From contig JAFUNK010000022.1 in the NCBI GenBank assembly GCA_017482205.1, forward strand, positions 1-64,000: a stretch of DNA of 64,000 nt, in the 5' to 3' direction. Positions 17,993-25,809 of this stretch are shown piece by piece. Origin of the DNA: Lachnospiraceae bacterium. Lineage in GTDB: Bacteria > Bacillota > Clostridia > Lachnospirales > Lachnospiraceae. Made by a program: the position numbers and the translations under genes. The first letter of the stretch is position 1. Each line of letters begins with the position of its first letter. A model generated the notes under the pieces. The model saw only the letters and a list, made by a program, of their open reading frames with translations. It searched no databases and had not been told where the DNA came from.

Positions 17993-19075
17993 ATGGATAA
18001 AACGGTTTTACGGAATTTGTCAAAAGAAGAACAAAAGAAATTTTTCCAATCAAAATATGAGTATTACAAACGTTTTAATATACGTATGGTCACTGTAGCC
18101 ACATTGGCTTACTTATCCTTTTTTGTAACAGATTGCAGTATATTTGGTCATTTTTCTTACGAAACATTATTGTCCCGTATTATAGTAATTGTTCCATTTA
18201 TCGGGTATTTGATTTTAGGGAAAAAAGTAACAGATTACAGAGTTATGGTTCCGGTAACCTATCTGATGATACATATTATTATCTGGTGTACAGATTGGGC
18301 AACATACCTGTTGCCGGACAGGCAGTTTGCAATACCGGGTATGATTATTATGAACCTGATATTTGTGTGTGCCGGATTTTCCGCACCATTTAAGTATAGT
18401 ATGCCGGCACATTTGCTATTGTTAGCGGATATTGCCATAGCAGATATCTTTATTCAGTATGAAAATGTGGAAATGATGTATCTGTTTAACTTACCGTGTA
18501 TTCTGGCGGTGGGGGCGATGCACCTTATGATGCAGGGAGTATATTTAGAGCACTATATTGCGAAAGAAAAGCTACAGAAACTGGCAGTGCATGATCAGCT
18601 TACAGGTGCTTATAATCGGAATATTTTAAAAGAAATTGTTGATAGTAGTACCGGCAGGTTAACATTTGATACTGATTTATCTGTTGCTGTATTGTTGATG
18701 GATATTGATTTCTTTAAAAAAGTAAATGATGAATACGGACATGAAGCCGGTGATAAAGTTCTCGTACATTTTGCAAATATTTTTCATAGTCAGGTACGTG
18801 ATGCAGACTATGTGATTCGCTGGGGTGGAGAAGAATTCCTGATTATTATGCCCGGGCGTACTTTAGAACAGACAGTGCAAATTGCTGAAACACTAAGAGA
18901 AAAAGCAGAACAAAGTGATAATGGTGTATGCAAAGCAACAATCTCTGTGGGAACTGCCATGTATGACGGTGGAGATTACCATGAAACGATTAAGAAAGCG
19001 GATGAAGCTATGTATAGTGCCAAGCATAACGGTAGAAACCAAGTTGTGTCCTATGAGATGAGTTTACAAAAATAA
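17993..19075 (+). CDS. membrane diguanylate cyclase (GGDEF)
   Basis: 360 residues. The first ~195 form about six membrane helices. The GGDEF domain begins at AVHDQLTGAYNRN. The active site is RWGGEEFLII, and an inhibitory I-site RDAD lies five residues before it, so product inhibition is expected. It makes cyclic di-GMP from GTP. ACGAGGAG lies 10 nt before the ATG, and a TATAAT -10 is present near 17950. It is followed by spoVT, which appears to have its own promoter. Confidence 0.9.
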   Translation: MDKTVLRNLSKEEQKKFFQSKYEYYKRFNIRMVTVATLAYLSFFVTDCSIFGHFSYETLLSRIIVIVPFIGYLILGKKVTDYRVMVPVTYLMIHIIIWCTDWATYLLPDRQFAIPGMIIMNLIFVCAGFSAPFKYSMPAHLLLLADIAIADIFIQYENVEMMYLFNLPCILAVGAMHLMMQGVYLEHYIAKEKLQKLAVHDQLTGAYNRNILKEIVDSSTGRLTFDTDLSVAVLLMDIDFFKKVNDEYGHEAGDKVLVHFANIFHSQVRDADYVIRWGGEEFLIIMPGRTLEQTVQIAETLREKAEQSDNGVCKATISVGTAMYDGGDYHETIKKADEAMYSAKHNGRNQVVSYEMSLQK

Positions 19076-19086
19076 TGTTAAATTTG

Positions 19087-19115
19087 GAATAATATCACTT
19101 TTATGACAGATACTA
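19087..19115 (+). promoter_or_regulatory. SigG-like promoter of spoVT
   Basis: GAATA (19087-19091), a 17-nt spacer, then GATACTA (19109-19115). This fits the forespore SigG pattern known from Bacillus (GHATR, N17-18, CATnHTA) with one mismatch. Bacillus subtilis spoVT is SigG-controlled. Confidence 0.5.
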
Positions 19116-19150
19116 CTTTTACAGTAATTTTGTAAAAGGAGCATATGATT

Positions 19151-19696
19151 ATGAAAGCAACAGGCATAGTTAGAAGAATAGACGACTTGGGACGAATAGT
19201 AATACCGAAGGAAATCCGCAGAACATTGCGCATTAGAGAAAGCGACCCCTTAGAGATTTTTACCGACAGGGAAGGGGAAATTATTTTAAAAAAATATTCT
19301 CCTATTGGAGAAATGACAACCTTTGCAAAACAATATGCCGAGAGTCTGGCGCAGGTATCCGGGCATGCGGCATTGATTGCTGACAGGGATCAGTTTATTG
19401 CAGTCAGTGGCGGATATAAGCATTTTCTTGGAAAGAGTGTCAGTAAACAACTGGAAGAAAAGGCAAATGCAAGGGAGACCGTGATGGCTATAAAGGGAGA
19501 TAAAAACTTTATTCCTATCACGGAAGACAGTAACGATGAGTATCAGCAGGAGGCACTGACCCCTATTATCTGTGAAGGTGATGTAATCGGTATGGTAGTG
19601 TTGCTGGAAAATGACACAAAGGCAAAAATGGGTGAAGTAGAGCACAAGCTGATTATGTCGGCAGCAGGATTTTTAGGCAGACAAATGGAGCAGTAA
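19151..19696 (+). CDS. spoVT: stage V sporulation protein T
   Basis: 181 residues, the usual SpoVT length. The N-terminal AbrB-type swapped-hairpin DNA-binding domain reads MKATGIVRRIDDLGRIVIPK (1-20) and EIRRTLRIRESDPLEIF. The C-terminal ~125 residues form a GAF-like domain. It regulates late forespore genes. Of two in-frame ATGs (19145, 19151) the second has the better spacing from AAAGGAG and gives the conserved N-terminus. A SigG-like promoter and a strong terminator flank the gene. Confidence 0.93.
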   Translation: MKATGIVRRIDDLGRIVIPKEIRRTLRIRESDPLEIFTDREGEIILKKYSPIGEMTTFAKQYAESLAQVSGHAALIADRDQFIAVSGGYKHFLGKSVSKQLEEKANARETVMAIKGDKNFIPITEDSNDEYQQEALTPIICEGDVIGMVVLLENDTKAKMGEVEHKLIMSAAGFLGRQMEQ

Positions 19697-19768
19697 AGGT
19701 AAAAAATCTATAATTAAGGAAATATAATTATAGAAATGAGCAGTACGTAATGATTATTAATGATAAGG

Positions 19769-19822
19769 AGACTTTTCCCCGAGGTTATTTTGGATAAATA
19801 ACATAGGGAAGAGTCTTTTTTG
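19769..19822 (+). terminator. terminator of spoVT
   Basis: AGACTTTTCCC (19769-19779) pairs with GGGAAGAGTCT (19806-19816) with one G-U. An inner GTTATTT/AAATAAC stem is nested inside, and a T-run follows. Confidence 0.8.
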
Positions 19823-19946
19823 GATTTATAAGAAAGTAGTTATAGGAAATGAGAAGAGGAAAGGCAGGAAAAACACCTCCTCGAATAGCAATATACCGGC
19901 ACCTCACCGGTGAGACAGTCATACATAATTTGAAAACATAAAAAAA
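19823..19946. other. noncoding stretch with a 12-bp palindrome
   Basis: Between the spoVT terminator and the DUF2975 promoter region. It contains the perfect palindrome CTCACCGGTGAG at 19903-19914. No gene is seen. Confidence 0.45.
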
Positions 19947-20039
19947 TTAACGTTTATCATTAAAAAGTTGTTGACAAATATAAAAATACATTGTATAGTA
20001 CATTTAACGATAAACGTTAAAAAATTATTTTTTATCGTT
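19947..20039 (+). promoter_or_regulatory. promoter flanked by mirrored operator boxes
   Basis: TTGACA (19971-19976), a 17-nt spacer and TATAGT (19994-19999) form a strong promoter. A 17-nt box, TTAACGTTTATCATTAA (19947-19963), lies upstream. Its inverted copy (20004-20020), one base different, lies just downstream, and a partial third copy (TTTATCGTT) is at 20031-20039. The likely ligand is the HTH protein encoded at 20814, giving autoregulation (inference). Confidence 0.65.
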
Positions 20040-20106
20040 CGCCAACTTGCAAGGGTGTTAAAAACATACATTTTCAAATATGAGAGGAAAAGATAAGGAG
20101 ACAATT

Positions 20107-20799
20107 ATGAAAGAACAGGCAATTCAAAAAATTAACAAAATTGGTAAGGTAAGTAACATTATTACGCTGATAGCAAAGATACTGGTTGGTATTGTAATGA
20201 CAGTTACGTTAATTGCAACTATTGTATGTTTTATCATACCGGAGTCCATGTTAAAGTTCGATATCAAGAGCAGCATGACAATGGAGATGGATTACTCCGA
20301 ACTGGGAGTAAGTATGGGAGAAGGAGATATTGCGGCAGCAGAGGCAGAACTGAAGCGGACGGTATTAGTAGAGGAAGATGCGGATTTTACAGATGTGGTA
20401 GTTGAAGCAGACAAAATTACCATGACAGGAGATTTAGAAACTTTTTCCTTTACCATGCGTGATGCTACATGGCTGGCATTTATGGGGGCTTTGGTGCTGG
20501 GACTGACATTTGTAACACTTTTTTTTATAGGGGCCCTGTGTAAGGCTTTCCGTGACTGCAACTCCCCCTTTGAAGAAAATGTCATCAGGAAAATGCAGAA
20601 CTTTGCCATTGCACTGATACCGTGGGCAATTGTTTCTACAGTGGTAAATTCTATTACGAACAGTTTGTTGAATAATAAGCTTAGTATTATGTTTTCTGTT
20701 GATTTGGGTGTGGTTTTAATCGTGCTGGTTGTGTTAGTATTGGTATATATTTTCAAATATGGTGCAGTGCTTCAGCAGGAATCAGATGAAACATTATAG
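20107..20799 (+). CDS. DUF2975 membrane protein
   Basis: 230 residues with four predicted membrane helices: after residue 15, near 120-145, near 170-195 and at the end (VDLGVVLIVLVVLVLVYIF). The loop between helices 1 and 2 (~60-115) is acidic and probably extracytoplasmic. The end, FKYGAVLQQESDETL, matches the DUF2975 tail pattern. It pairs with a small HTH gene 14 nt downstream, the usual arrangement for this family. The function of the pair is unknown. AAGGAG precedes the ATG at 20107; an ATG at 20080 lacks one. Confidence 0.85.
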   Translation: MKEQAIQKINKIGKVSNIITLIAKILVGIVMTVTLIATIVCFIIPESMLKFDIKSSMTMEMDYSELGVSMGEGDIAAAEAELKRTVLVEEDADFTDVVVEADKITMTGDLETFSFTMRDATWLAFMGALVLGLTFVTLFFIGALCKAFRDCNSPFEENVIRKMQNFAIALIPWAIVSTVVNSITNSLLNNKLSIMFSVDLGVVLIVLVVLVLVYIFKYGAVLQQESDETL

Positions 20800-20813
20800 A
20801 AGAGAGGTTTAGT

Positions 20814-21047
20814 ATGGGTAGAATAGTGCTGCGGTTGGACAGAGTAATGGCTGACCGGAAAATGAGTTTAAATGAGTTATCGGAGAAGGTGGGCGTTTCC
20901 AATGTGAACTTGTCCAAGATGAAAACAGGCAAAATCAGTGCCATACGTTTTTCTACGTTAGAGGCAATCTGCGAAGTGTTGGAGTGCCAGCCGGGGGATA
21001 TTTTAGAATATGACCGGAATGCAGTAGGAGAAACGGTAGAAGAATAA
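20814..21047 (+). CDS. small Cro/CI-type HTH regulator (YozG-like)
   Basis: 77 residues, almost entirely a helix-turn-helix domain: MSLNELSEKVGVSNVNLSKM, then IRFSTLEAICEVLECQPGDI. Proteins of this type are the regular partner of DUF2975 genes. AGAGAGG precedes the ATG. It probably binds the TTAACGTTTATC boxes around the operon promoter. Confidence 0.88.
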   Translation: MGRIVLRLDRVMADRKMSLNELSEKVGVSNVNLSKMKTGKISAIRFSTLEAICEVLECQPGDILEYDRNAVGETVEE

Positions 21048-21051
21048 TGAA

Positions 21052-21119
21052 AAGCCCTGTACTTTTTTGAAAGACCGACTGTTGTCTGTCGAAACAAAAA
21101 GAGTACAGGGCTTGTTTTT
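21052..21119 (+). terminator. terminator of the DUF2975/HTH operon
   Basis: AAGCCCTGTACT (21052-21063) pairs with AGTACAGGGCTT (21102-21113), followed by GTTTTT. It lies between convergent genes. Confidence 0.75.
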
Positions 21120-21130
21120 GATACATACGG

Positions 21131-22585
21131 TTAGTTCTCGCCCATTTCATCCAGTAACGCAATTTTCATATCATAGAGTTTCTTGGATAAGTCCACATGT
21201 ACCTTGTGGGGATTAACCAGACGTTTGGTTTCGTCCCAGAGGGTAGCCAGTTCTTTCTTACAAAAATCACGGATTTCCATAACCTTAGGAGAAGTATATA
21301 CACAATCTCCACTTTTAAAGATGGGAACCATCAACTCACGGAGAGTATAAGTGCCGCCTTCCAGTCGGGTCTTTTTCCAAGGTTCAATAGGGTCGAAAAG
21401 TTTCATGGGCTGACTGGCGTCAAACTGCTCATCTGCCAGACAAATCAGGTCAGCTTTAATTTTACCGGTTTCTTTTTCGTAGATACGGTAAATGGTCTTG
21501 TTGCCGGGATTGGTAACTTTTTCACTGTTTTCGGAAAGCTTTATCTTAGGGATAAAGTTGCCGTCAGTGCCTTTTACGGCTGCCAATTTGTAAACACCGC
21601 CGAAGGAAGGGCAGTCTTTGGAAGTAATCAGGTTGGTGCCCACACCCCATGAGGTAATGGCAGCCCCCTGCATTTTTAAGCTGTCAATTAAATATTCGTC
21701 CAAATCATTGGAGGCAGAAATAACGGCATCCGTAAATCCTGCGTCATCCAACATTTTGCGGGCTTTTTTAGAAAGGTATGCCAAGTCACCGCTGTCTAAA
21801 CGGATACCATACATGGTAAGGGGAATACCTGCCTCGCGCATTTCTTTGAATACACGTATGGCGTTGGGAACGCCGGAGTTTAAAGTATCATAAGTATCTA
21901 CCAGCAAAATGCAGGCATTGGGATAAATGTCGGCATAGGTTTTAAAGGCAGTATATTCGTCGGGGAAACTCATAATCCAGCTATGGGCATGTGTACCCTT
22001 AACCGGTACGTCAAAAAGTTGACCTGCCAGTACATTGCTGGTAGCAATGCAGCCTCCAATCATGGCAGCACGGGCACCATAAATACCGGCATCAGGGCCC
22101 TGTGCACGGCGCAGACCAAATTCCATAATACCATCTCCGCGGGCAGCAAAGCATACTCTGGAAGCCTTGGTGGCAATCAGGCTCTGATGATTTAAAATGG
22201 TAAGAATTGCTGTTTCTACAAGCTGTGCTTCCATAATAGGTGCAATGACTTTAACCAAGGGTTCTCTGGGGAATACCACAGTACCTTCGGGAATGGCATA
22301 AATATCGCCTGTAAAACGGAAGTTCTTTAAATATTCCAGAAAGTCCGGTTCAAAAATTTTGAGTCCGGCAAGGTAAGCAATGTCTTTTTCGTCAAAACGC
22401 AGACTTTTGATGTAGTCAATGACCTGTTCCAATCCCGCTGTAATGGCATAACCGCCGTCGTTGGGATTTTTTCGGTAGAATGCATCAAAAATAACGGTTT
22501 CGTTTTTGTCCTTGTGTTTGAAGTAACCCTGCATCATGGTTAATTCATATAAATCAGTAAGCAGAGTGAGGTTTTGTCTGTCCAT
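21131..22585 (-). CDS. pncB: nicotinate phosphoribosyltransferase
   Basis: 484 residues. It converts nicotinate and PRPP to nicotinate mononucleotide in NAD salvage. Family blocks: LTLLTDLYELTMMQGYF at the N-terminus, EFGLRRAQGPDAG, GTHAHSWIMSF (with the phosphorylated-His region) and GIRLDSGDLAYLSKKAR. The start at 22585 has AAAGGAA upstream; an in-frame ATG at 22627 lies inside a terminator hairpin and is rejected. It is convergent with the DUF2975 operon and lies downstream of a GGDEF gene on the same strand. Confidence 0.95.
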   Translation of the reverse strand: MDRQNLTLLTDLYELTMMQGYFKHKDKNETVIFDAFYRKNPNDGGYAITAGLEQVIDYIKSLRFDEKDIAYLAGLKIFEPDFLEYLKNFRFTGDIYAIPEGTVVFPREPLVKVIAPIMEAQLVETAILTILNHQSLIATKASRVCFAARGDGIMEFGLRRAQGPDAGIYGARAAMIGGCIATSNVLAGQLFDVPVKGTHAHSWIMSFPDEYTAFKTYADIYPNACILLVDTYDTLNSGVPNAIRVFKEMREAGIPLTMYGIRLDSGDLAYLSKKARKMLDDAGFTDAVISASNDLDEYLIDSLKMQGAAITSWGVGTNLITSKDCPSFGGVYKLAAVKGTDGNFIPKIKLSENSEKVTNPGNKTIYRIYEKETGKIKADLICLADEQFDASQPMKLFDPIEPWKKTRLEGGTYTLRELMVPIFKSGDCVYTSPKVMEIRDFCKKELATLWDETKRLVNPHKVHVDLSKKLYDMKIALLDEMGEN

Positions 22586-22610
22586 AATCAGTTCCTTTCT
22601 GTATATGTGA

Positions 22611-22636
22611 AAGAGGCTATTTTGCAACAGCCTCTT
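22611..22636 (-). terminator. hairpin between the GGDEF gene and pncB
   Basis: AAGAGGCT and AGCCTCTT form an 8-bp stem. On the minus strand it is followed by TTTC only, so it may be a weak terminator. Confidence 0.5.
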
Positions 22637-22664
22637 CGGATTTATTTATGGTGGCACATAAGCA

Positions 22665-23948
22665 CTATACAATGACCCGGTTACGTCCGGCTTCTTTGCC
22701 TTTGTAAAGGTTGGCATCTGCTTTTTGCAACAGATCCTTAATATTGGTCTGTACACCGCCTTCTGCGAGACCGAAAGTCATGGTAATGTGAAGGTTCTGG
22801 TCATCATAAGTAATTGGCAGATTGCGGATTTCATCCAAGAGTAGTTCTGTCTCTTTTCGGGCATCGTTTAAATCTGTATTGTCATATAGGAAGAGAAACT
22901 CTTCGCCTCCCCAGCGGGCAACAAAACCTTTGCCCAGCATATGTTTTTTGAGGACTGCGGCAACCTGCTTTAATACAATATCGCCACATTCATGTCCGTA
23001 GGTATCGTTAACAGATTTAAAAAAGTCAATATCACCGATAGCAACTACAAAATGTGTACCGTGGATATCTGCCTGCATCTGGGTTTGTTTCAGACGTTTG
23101 TCGGCAAAGCGGCGGTTGTTCAATTCCGTCAGGGTATCCTGTTCTACCAGATTACGAAGAGAACGTTGCATATAAAGGGCAGAATATCCCATATCGCTCA
23201 GTTCGTCATGGCGGCGCAAAACACTGGGATCCAACTCTTCCCAAAGGTTTCCGGTAGAAACTTTAGAAAGAAAGGTACGGATTTTCTGCAAAGCAGAAAG
23301 AATCTTGCGGGTATGTGCGGAGACGATTATGCTGACAATGAGGACACCACACAATACGATAATTAAAATAGGAAATACGGCATGGAATACGGCTGCGTTT
23401 ACCTCGGTACAGGGTTTGCCGGCATATACCATTCCCACAATACTGCCGTCGTCGTTACGCAAAGGAGCATAATAAGCAAAATATTGTACATCATTGATGG
23501 TTGTATTGGTATAAAAATGTGGTTGCCCCAAAAGCAGAACATCCTGGGAAATCCGATTATTGACACCGGTTCCCACGATGCGGGTTCCATCTTCATTGCA
23601 GATAGTAGTCAAAATACGGACATCCTGATAAAAAATAGTAATATCAATCTGGGTCTCTGCTTTTAAGCGGTCGATAATACTAAAATCAGAGGTCAGTACC
23701 TGATTGCCTTTGACAAAGTTGACAGTTTCTTCGCCGACCAGCTTATAATCTCCCGGATAGAGCAGGTCATAAGACATGGTGACTGCGTTGGCGATATTCT
23801 GTAATTCTGTATTGACCGCTTTATGCATGGCGGATTTTACGGCTTGATAACTGAATAAGGAAATTACCAGTCCCAGTAAAATAAGAGGAGCAATGCTCAT
23901 GGCCTGCAAGGAACGGGCTAATTGTCCTTTAGCCTTTTGGTGCTTCAT
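22665..23948 (-). CDS. diguanylate cyclase with extracellular Cache-like sensor
   Basis: 427 residues. Two membrane helices (near 17-37 and 190-212) bracket an extracellular domain of ~150 residues that resembles a single Cache domain (FYTNTTINDVQYFAYYAPL, GSIVGMVYAGKP). A HAMP-like linker leads to the GGDEF domain with DTLTELNNRR and RWGGEEFLFLYD. The I-site position lacks RxxD, so product inhibition is not expected. GGAGG precedes the ATG. It should make cyclic di-GMP in response to a small external ligand. Confidence 0.9.
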   Translation of the reverse strand: MKHQKAKGQLARSLQAMSIAPLILLGLVISLFSYQAVKSAMHKAVNTELQNIANAVTMSYDLLYPGDYKLVGEETVNFVKGNQVLTSDFSIIDRLKAETQIDITIFYQDVRILTTICNEDGTRIVGTGVNNRISQDVLLLGQPHFYTNTTINDVQYFAYYAPLRNDDGSIVGMVYAGKPCTEVNAAVFHAVFPILIIVLCGVLIVSIIVSAHTRKILSALQKIRTFLSKVSTGNLWEELDPSVLRRHDELSDMGYSALYMQRSLRNLVEQDTLTELNNRRFADKRLKQTQMQADIHGTHFVVAIGDIDFFKSVNDTYGHECGDIVLKQVAAVLKKHMLGKGFVARWGGEEFLFLYDNTDLNDARKETELLLDEIRNLPITYDDQNLHITMTFGLAEGGVQTNIKDLLQKADANLYKGKEAGRNRVIV

Positions 23949-24125
23949 TTAGTATCCTCCACAAAGTGATATATTATAATCAGGAAAAGGGAATCAAATT
24001 ACAAATATTTTATACAATTATACTGCTGATTTTGGTTTGGCACAAGGGTTGTGGGGGAAAAACTTCTATGATATAATTTATATGGGTAACAAAGGGTAAA
24101 TGTGGGGTCTTTGGCGGAGGTACAT

Positions 24126-25232
24126 ATGATAGAGATTATTATTATGATTTTAAATCTGTTGTCAGTAGAGGGAACTGTACCGGAAGCGGGGAGTGTAGCA
24201 GTACCCTTGCACAATGTTGTATATGAGGCCGAGTTTACGGAAGAATGGCAGCAGGCGTATTATGAAGTGCTTAAAGAGGTACGTCTTGAGAATGAAAATT
24301 ATGAGGGAAATGAAGAATATAGCGACTTTTCCGAAAGCTATTATTTGTATGACATTGATAAGGATGACGTTCCTGAATTGTTAATAGAGTATGGTCTTGG
24401 AGAGTCTGGTTATCATGCAGATGTATATACTTATACAGACGGAGCGGTAGAAAAAGTGGGAGAACTGTCTACAGGACACACAACGCTTTATACATGGCCG
24501 GAAGAAAATGCCATGATGTATTACTTTGCACACATGGGTGGTGCATATGTGGATAAGATTAGTATTATAGAAGGTGTACTTGTCAGTGAACAGATTCATG
24601 AAGAATATATTTTGACAGGGGAAGGGGAATGGTATACGGATGAGCAGGAACTGGCTCCCGGTGCCCTGTGTTTGTATAGATATAACACGGAATCAGATTT
24701 GCCTTTAGTGGTCTATGACAGTATTATGAATGATAAGGAATTGCCTTTTATAACCGGTGGCAGTGTAAGCAATAAAGAAGCGAGAGAAATATTACTTGCC
24801 GTACTGGAAGAAGACGGTATGGTGTATGGTGTTTCGGGAGACGGTTTCGGCGGTGATACCGGGTATGTAAGTTTTTCGGCCTATTGTGAACCGGAGGGGG
24901 CAGCGCAATATGGGGATTCTGCACTCACGATAGAAGATTATACATGGGTGGATTTAAACGGTGATGGTCAGGATGAGTGTATTGTAGATTTGGCGGAACC
25001 TGAGACTGATACATGGCGGCAGGAAATCCGTACCGTGTTAAGTTTGCAGGATGAAGTGGTGTATGCATATTGTTTCAATTATGAGAACGATTATCTTATT
25101 TATGAGGATGGCGTGTTTTATAATGAAGAATACGGTAGTGCCCATAAGATATGCTTTAATAAGGACGAATGTTTCCAATATGCGGCAGAGCCAAGTGAAG
25201 GGGCAGAGGAAGCTGATTGGGAAACTCCATAG
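24126..25232 (+). CDS. secreted protein with calcium-loop-like repeats, function unknown
   Basis: 368 acidic residues beginning with a hydrophobic stretch (IEIIIMILNLL), probably a weak signal or anchor. Two segments, YLYDIDKDDVPELLIEYG (~80) and VDLNGDGQDECIVDL (~285), have the Asp-rich pattern of EF-hand/FG-GAP calcium loops. The rest is not recognised. GGAGG before the ATG at 24126 decides the start over a GTG at 24102. It is monocistronic. Confidence 0.6.
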   Translation: MIEIIIMILNLLSVEGTVPEAGSVAVPLHNVVYEAEFTEEWQQAYYEVLKEVRLENENYEGNEEYSDFSESYYLYDIDKDDVPELLIEYGLGESGYHADVYTYTDGAVEKVGELSTGHTTLYTWPEENAMMYYFAHMGGAYVDKISIIEGVLVSEQIHEEYILTGEGEWYTDEQELAPGALCLYRYNTESDLPLVVYDSIMNDKELPFITGGSVSNKEAREILLAVLEEDGMVYGVSGDGFGGDTGYVSFSAYCEPEGAAQYGDSALTIEDYTWVDLNGDGQDECIVDLAEPETDTWRQEIRTVLSLQDEVVYAYCFNYENDYLIYEDGVFYNEEYGSAHKICFNKDECFQYAAEPSEGAEEADWETP

Positions 25233-25289
25233 GTGCGGTGAAGAAAACTGAAAAGTAACCGACAGGCTTTTAAGAAGTGAAAAGATGCC

Positions 25290-25335
25290 TTAAAATAAGC
25301 AAAAACCATAGTTTAAAATAAGCAAAAACCATAGT
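25290..25335. repeat. tandem 23-bp duplication upstream of ileS
   Basis: Two perfect adjacent copies of a 23-bp unit that starts TTAAAATAAGCAAAAACC (25290-25312 and 25313-25335). It lies just upstream of the -35 of the ileS promoter. Confidence 0.85.
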
Positions 25336-25341
25336 TTACCC

Positions 25342-25371
25342 TTGACAATTTGAAAAACACCACTATATAAT
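25342..25371 (+). promoter_or_regulatory. ileS promoter
   Basis: TTGACA (25342-25347), an 18-nt spacer and TATAAT (25366-25371). Transcription would start near 25378, at the 5' end of the T-box leader. Confidence 0.8.
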
Positions 25372-25382
25372 AACTAAAAGAT

Positions 25383-25664
25383 AAAAACTGTGACGGAGAC
25401 AGTACGCATTTTTTAAAAGTTGCAGCGAGCCGGTGAGGGTGCAAGACCGGTACGAGTAAAGAGATGCAGAATATCACTCCCGAGTTGCAAAGGCAAAAGG
25501 CATTTGCCCAGTAGTCTGCGACGGCTTCCCACCGTTAGAGGGAACCATATAACTTTCCGTGTGTTGTGATTTTTAAAAATTGCAATGGCTGAGGGAAGCG
25601 TATGTTGTAACAGGTGGTAACGAAGCGATTTTTGACCTCGTCCTTTTACAGGACGGGGTCTTTC
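25383..25664 (+). promoter_or_regulatory. T-box leader, isoleucine specifier, with terminator
   Basis: Stem I begins after the promoter. The specifier ATC (Ile, 25473-25475) is in GAATATCACTCC. The T-box sequence AACAGGTGGTAACGAAGCG lies near 25609-25627 and carries the TGGT that pairs with the tRNA 3' end. The terminator is GACCTCGTCC (25634-25643) with GGACGGGGTC (25651-25660) and TTTC. Uncharged tRNA-Ile should stabilise the antiterminator and turn on ileS. Confidence 0.92.
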
Positions 25665-25665
25665 T

Positions 25666-25785
25666 GATTCATAGGAAATTCCTATGAATCAAAAGCCTCC
25701 GGTAGGATGCGCACTGCGTCGGAGAGGAAGATGTCGCAATGCGACCCGCCGCAGGCGCGAGAGTCCGCAAGCGGACTCTTTGTTC
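25666..25785 (+). repeat. structured interspersed repeat, copy 2
   Basis: Same element as at 15735-15856. It has the identical 25-nt starting palindrome, the GTCGC-AAT-GCGAC hairpin, the GACCCGCCGCAGGCGCGAGA block and the TTTGTTC end. The terminal hairpin is AGAGTCCGC-AA-GCGGACTCT, a different sequence with pairing kept. It begins one base after the T-box terminator tract and ends 24 nt before the ileS start, so it is part of the ileS mRNA leader. Confidence 0.85.
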
Positions 25786-25809
25786 ATTTAAAAAGAAAGG
25801 AAGAACATT

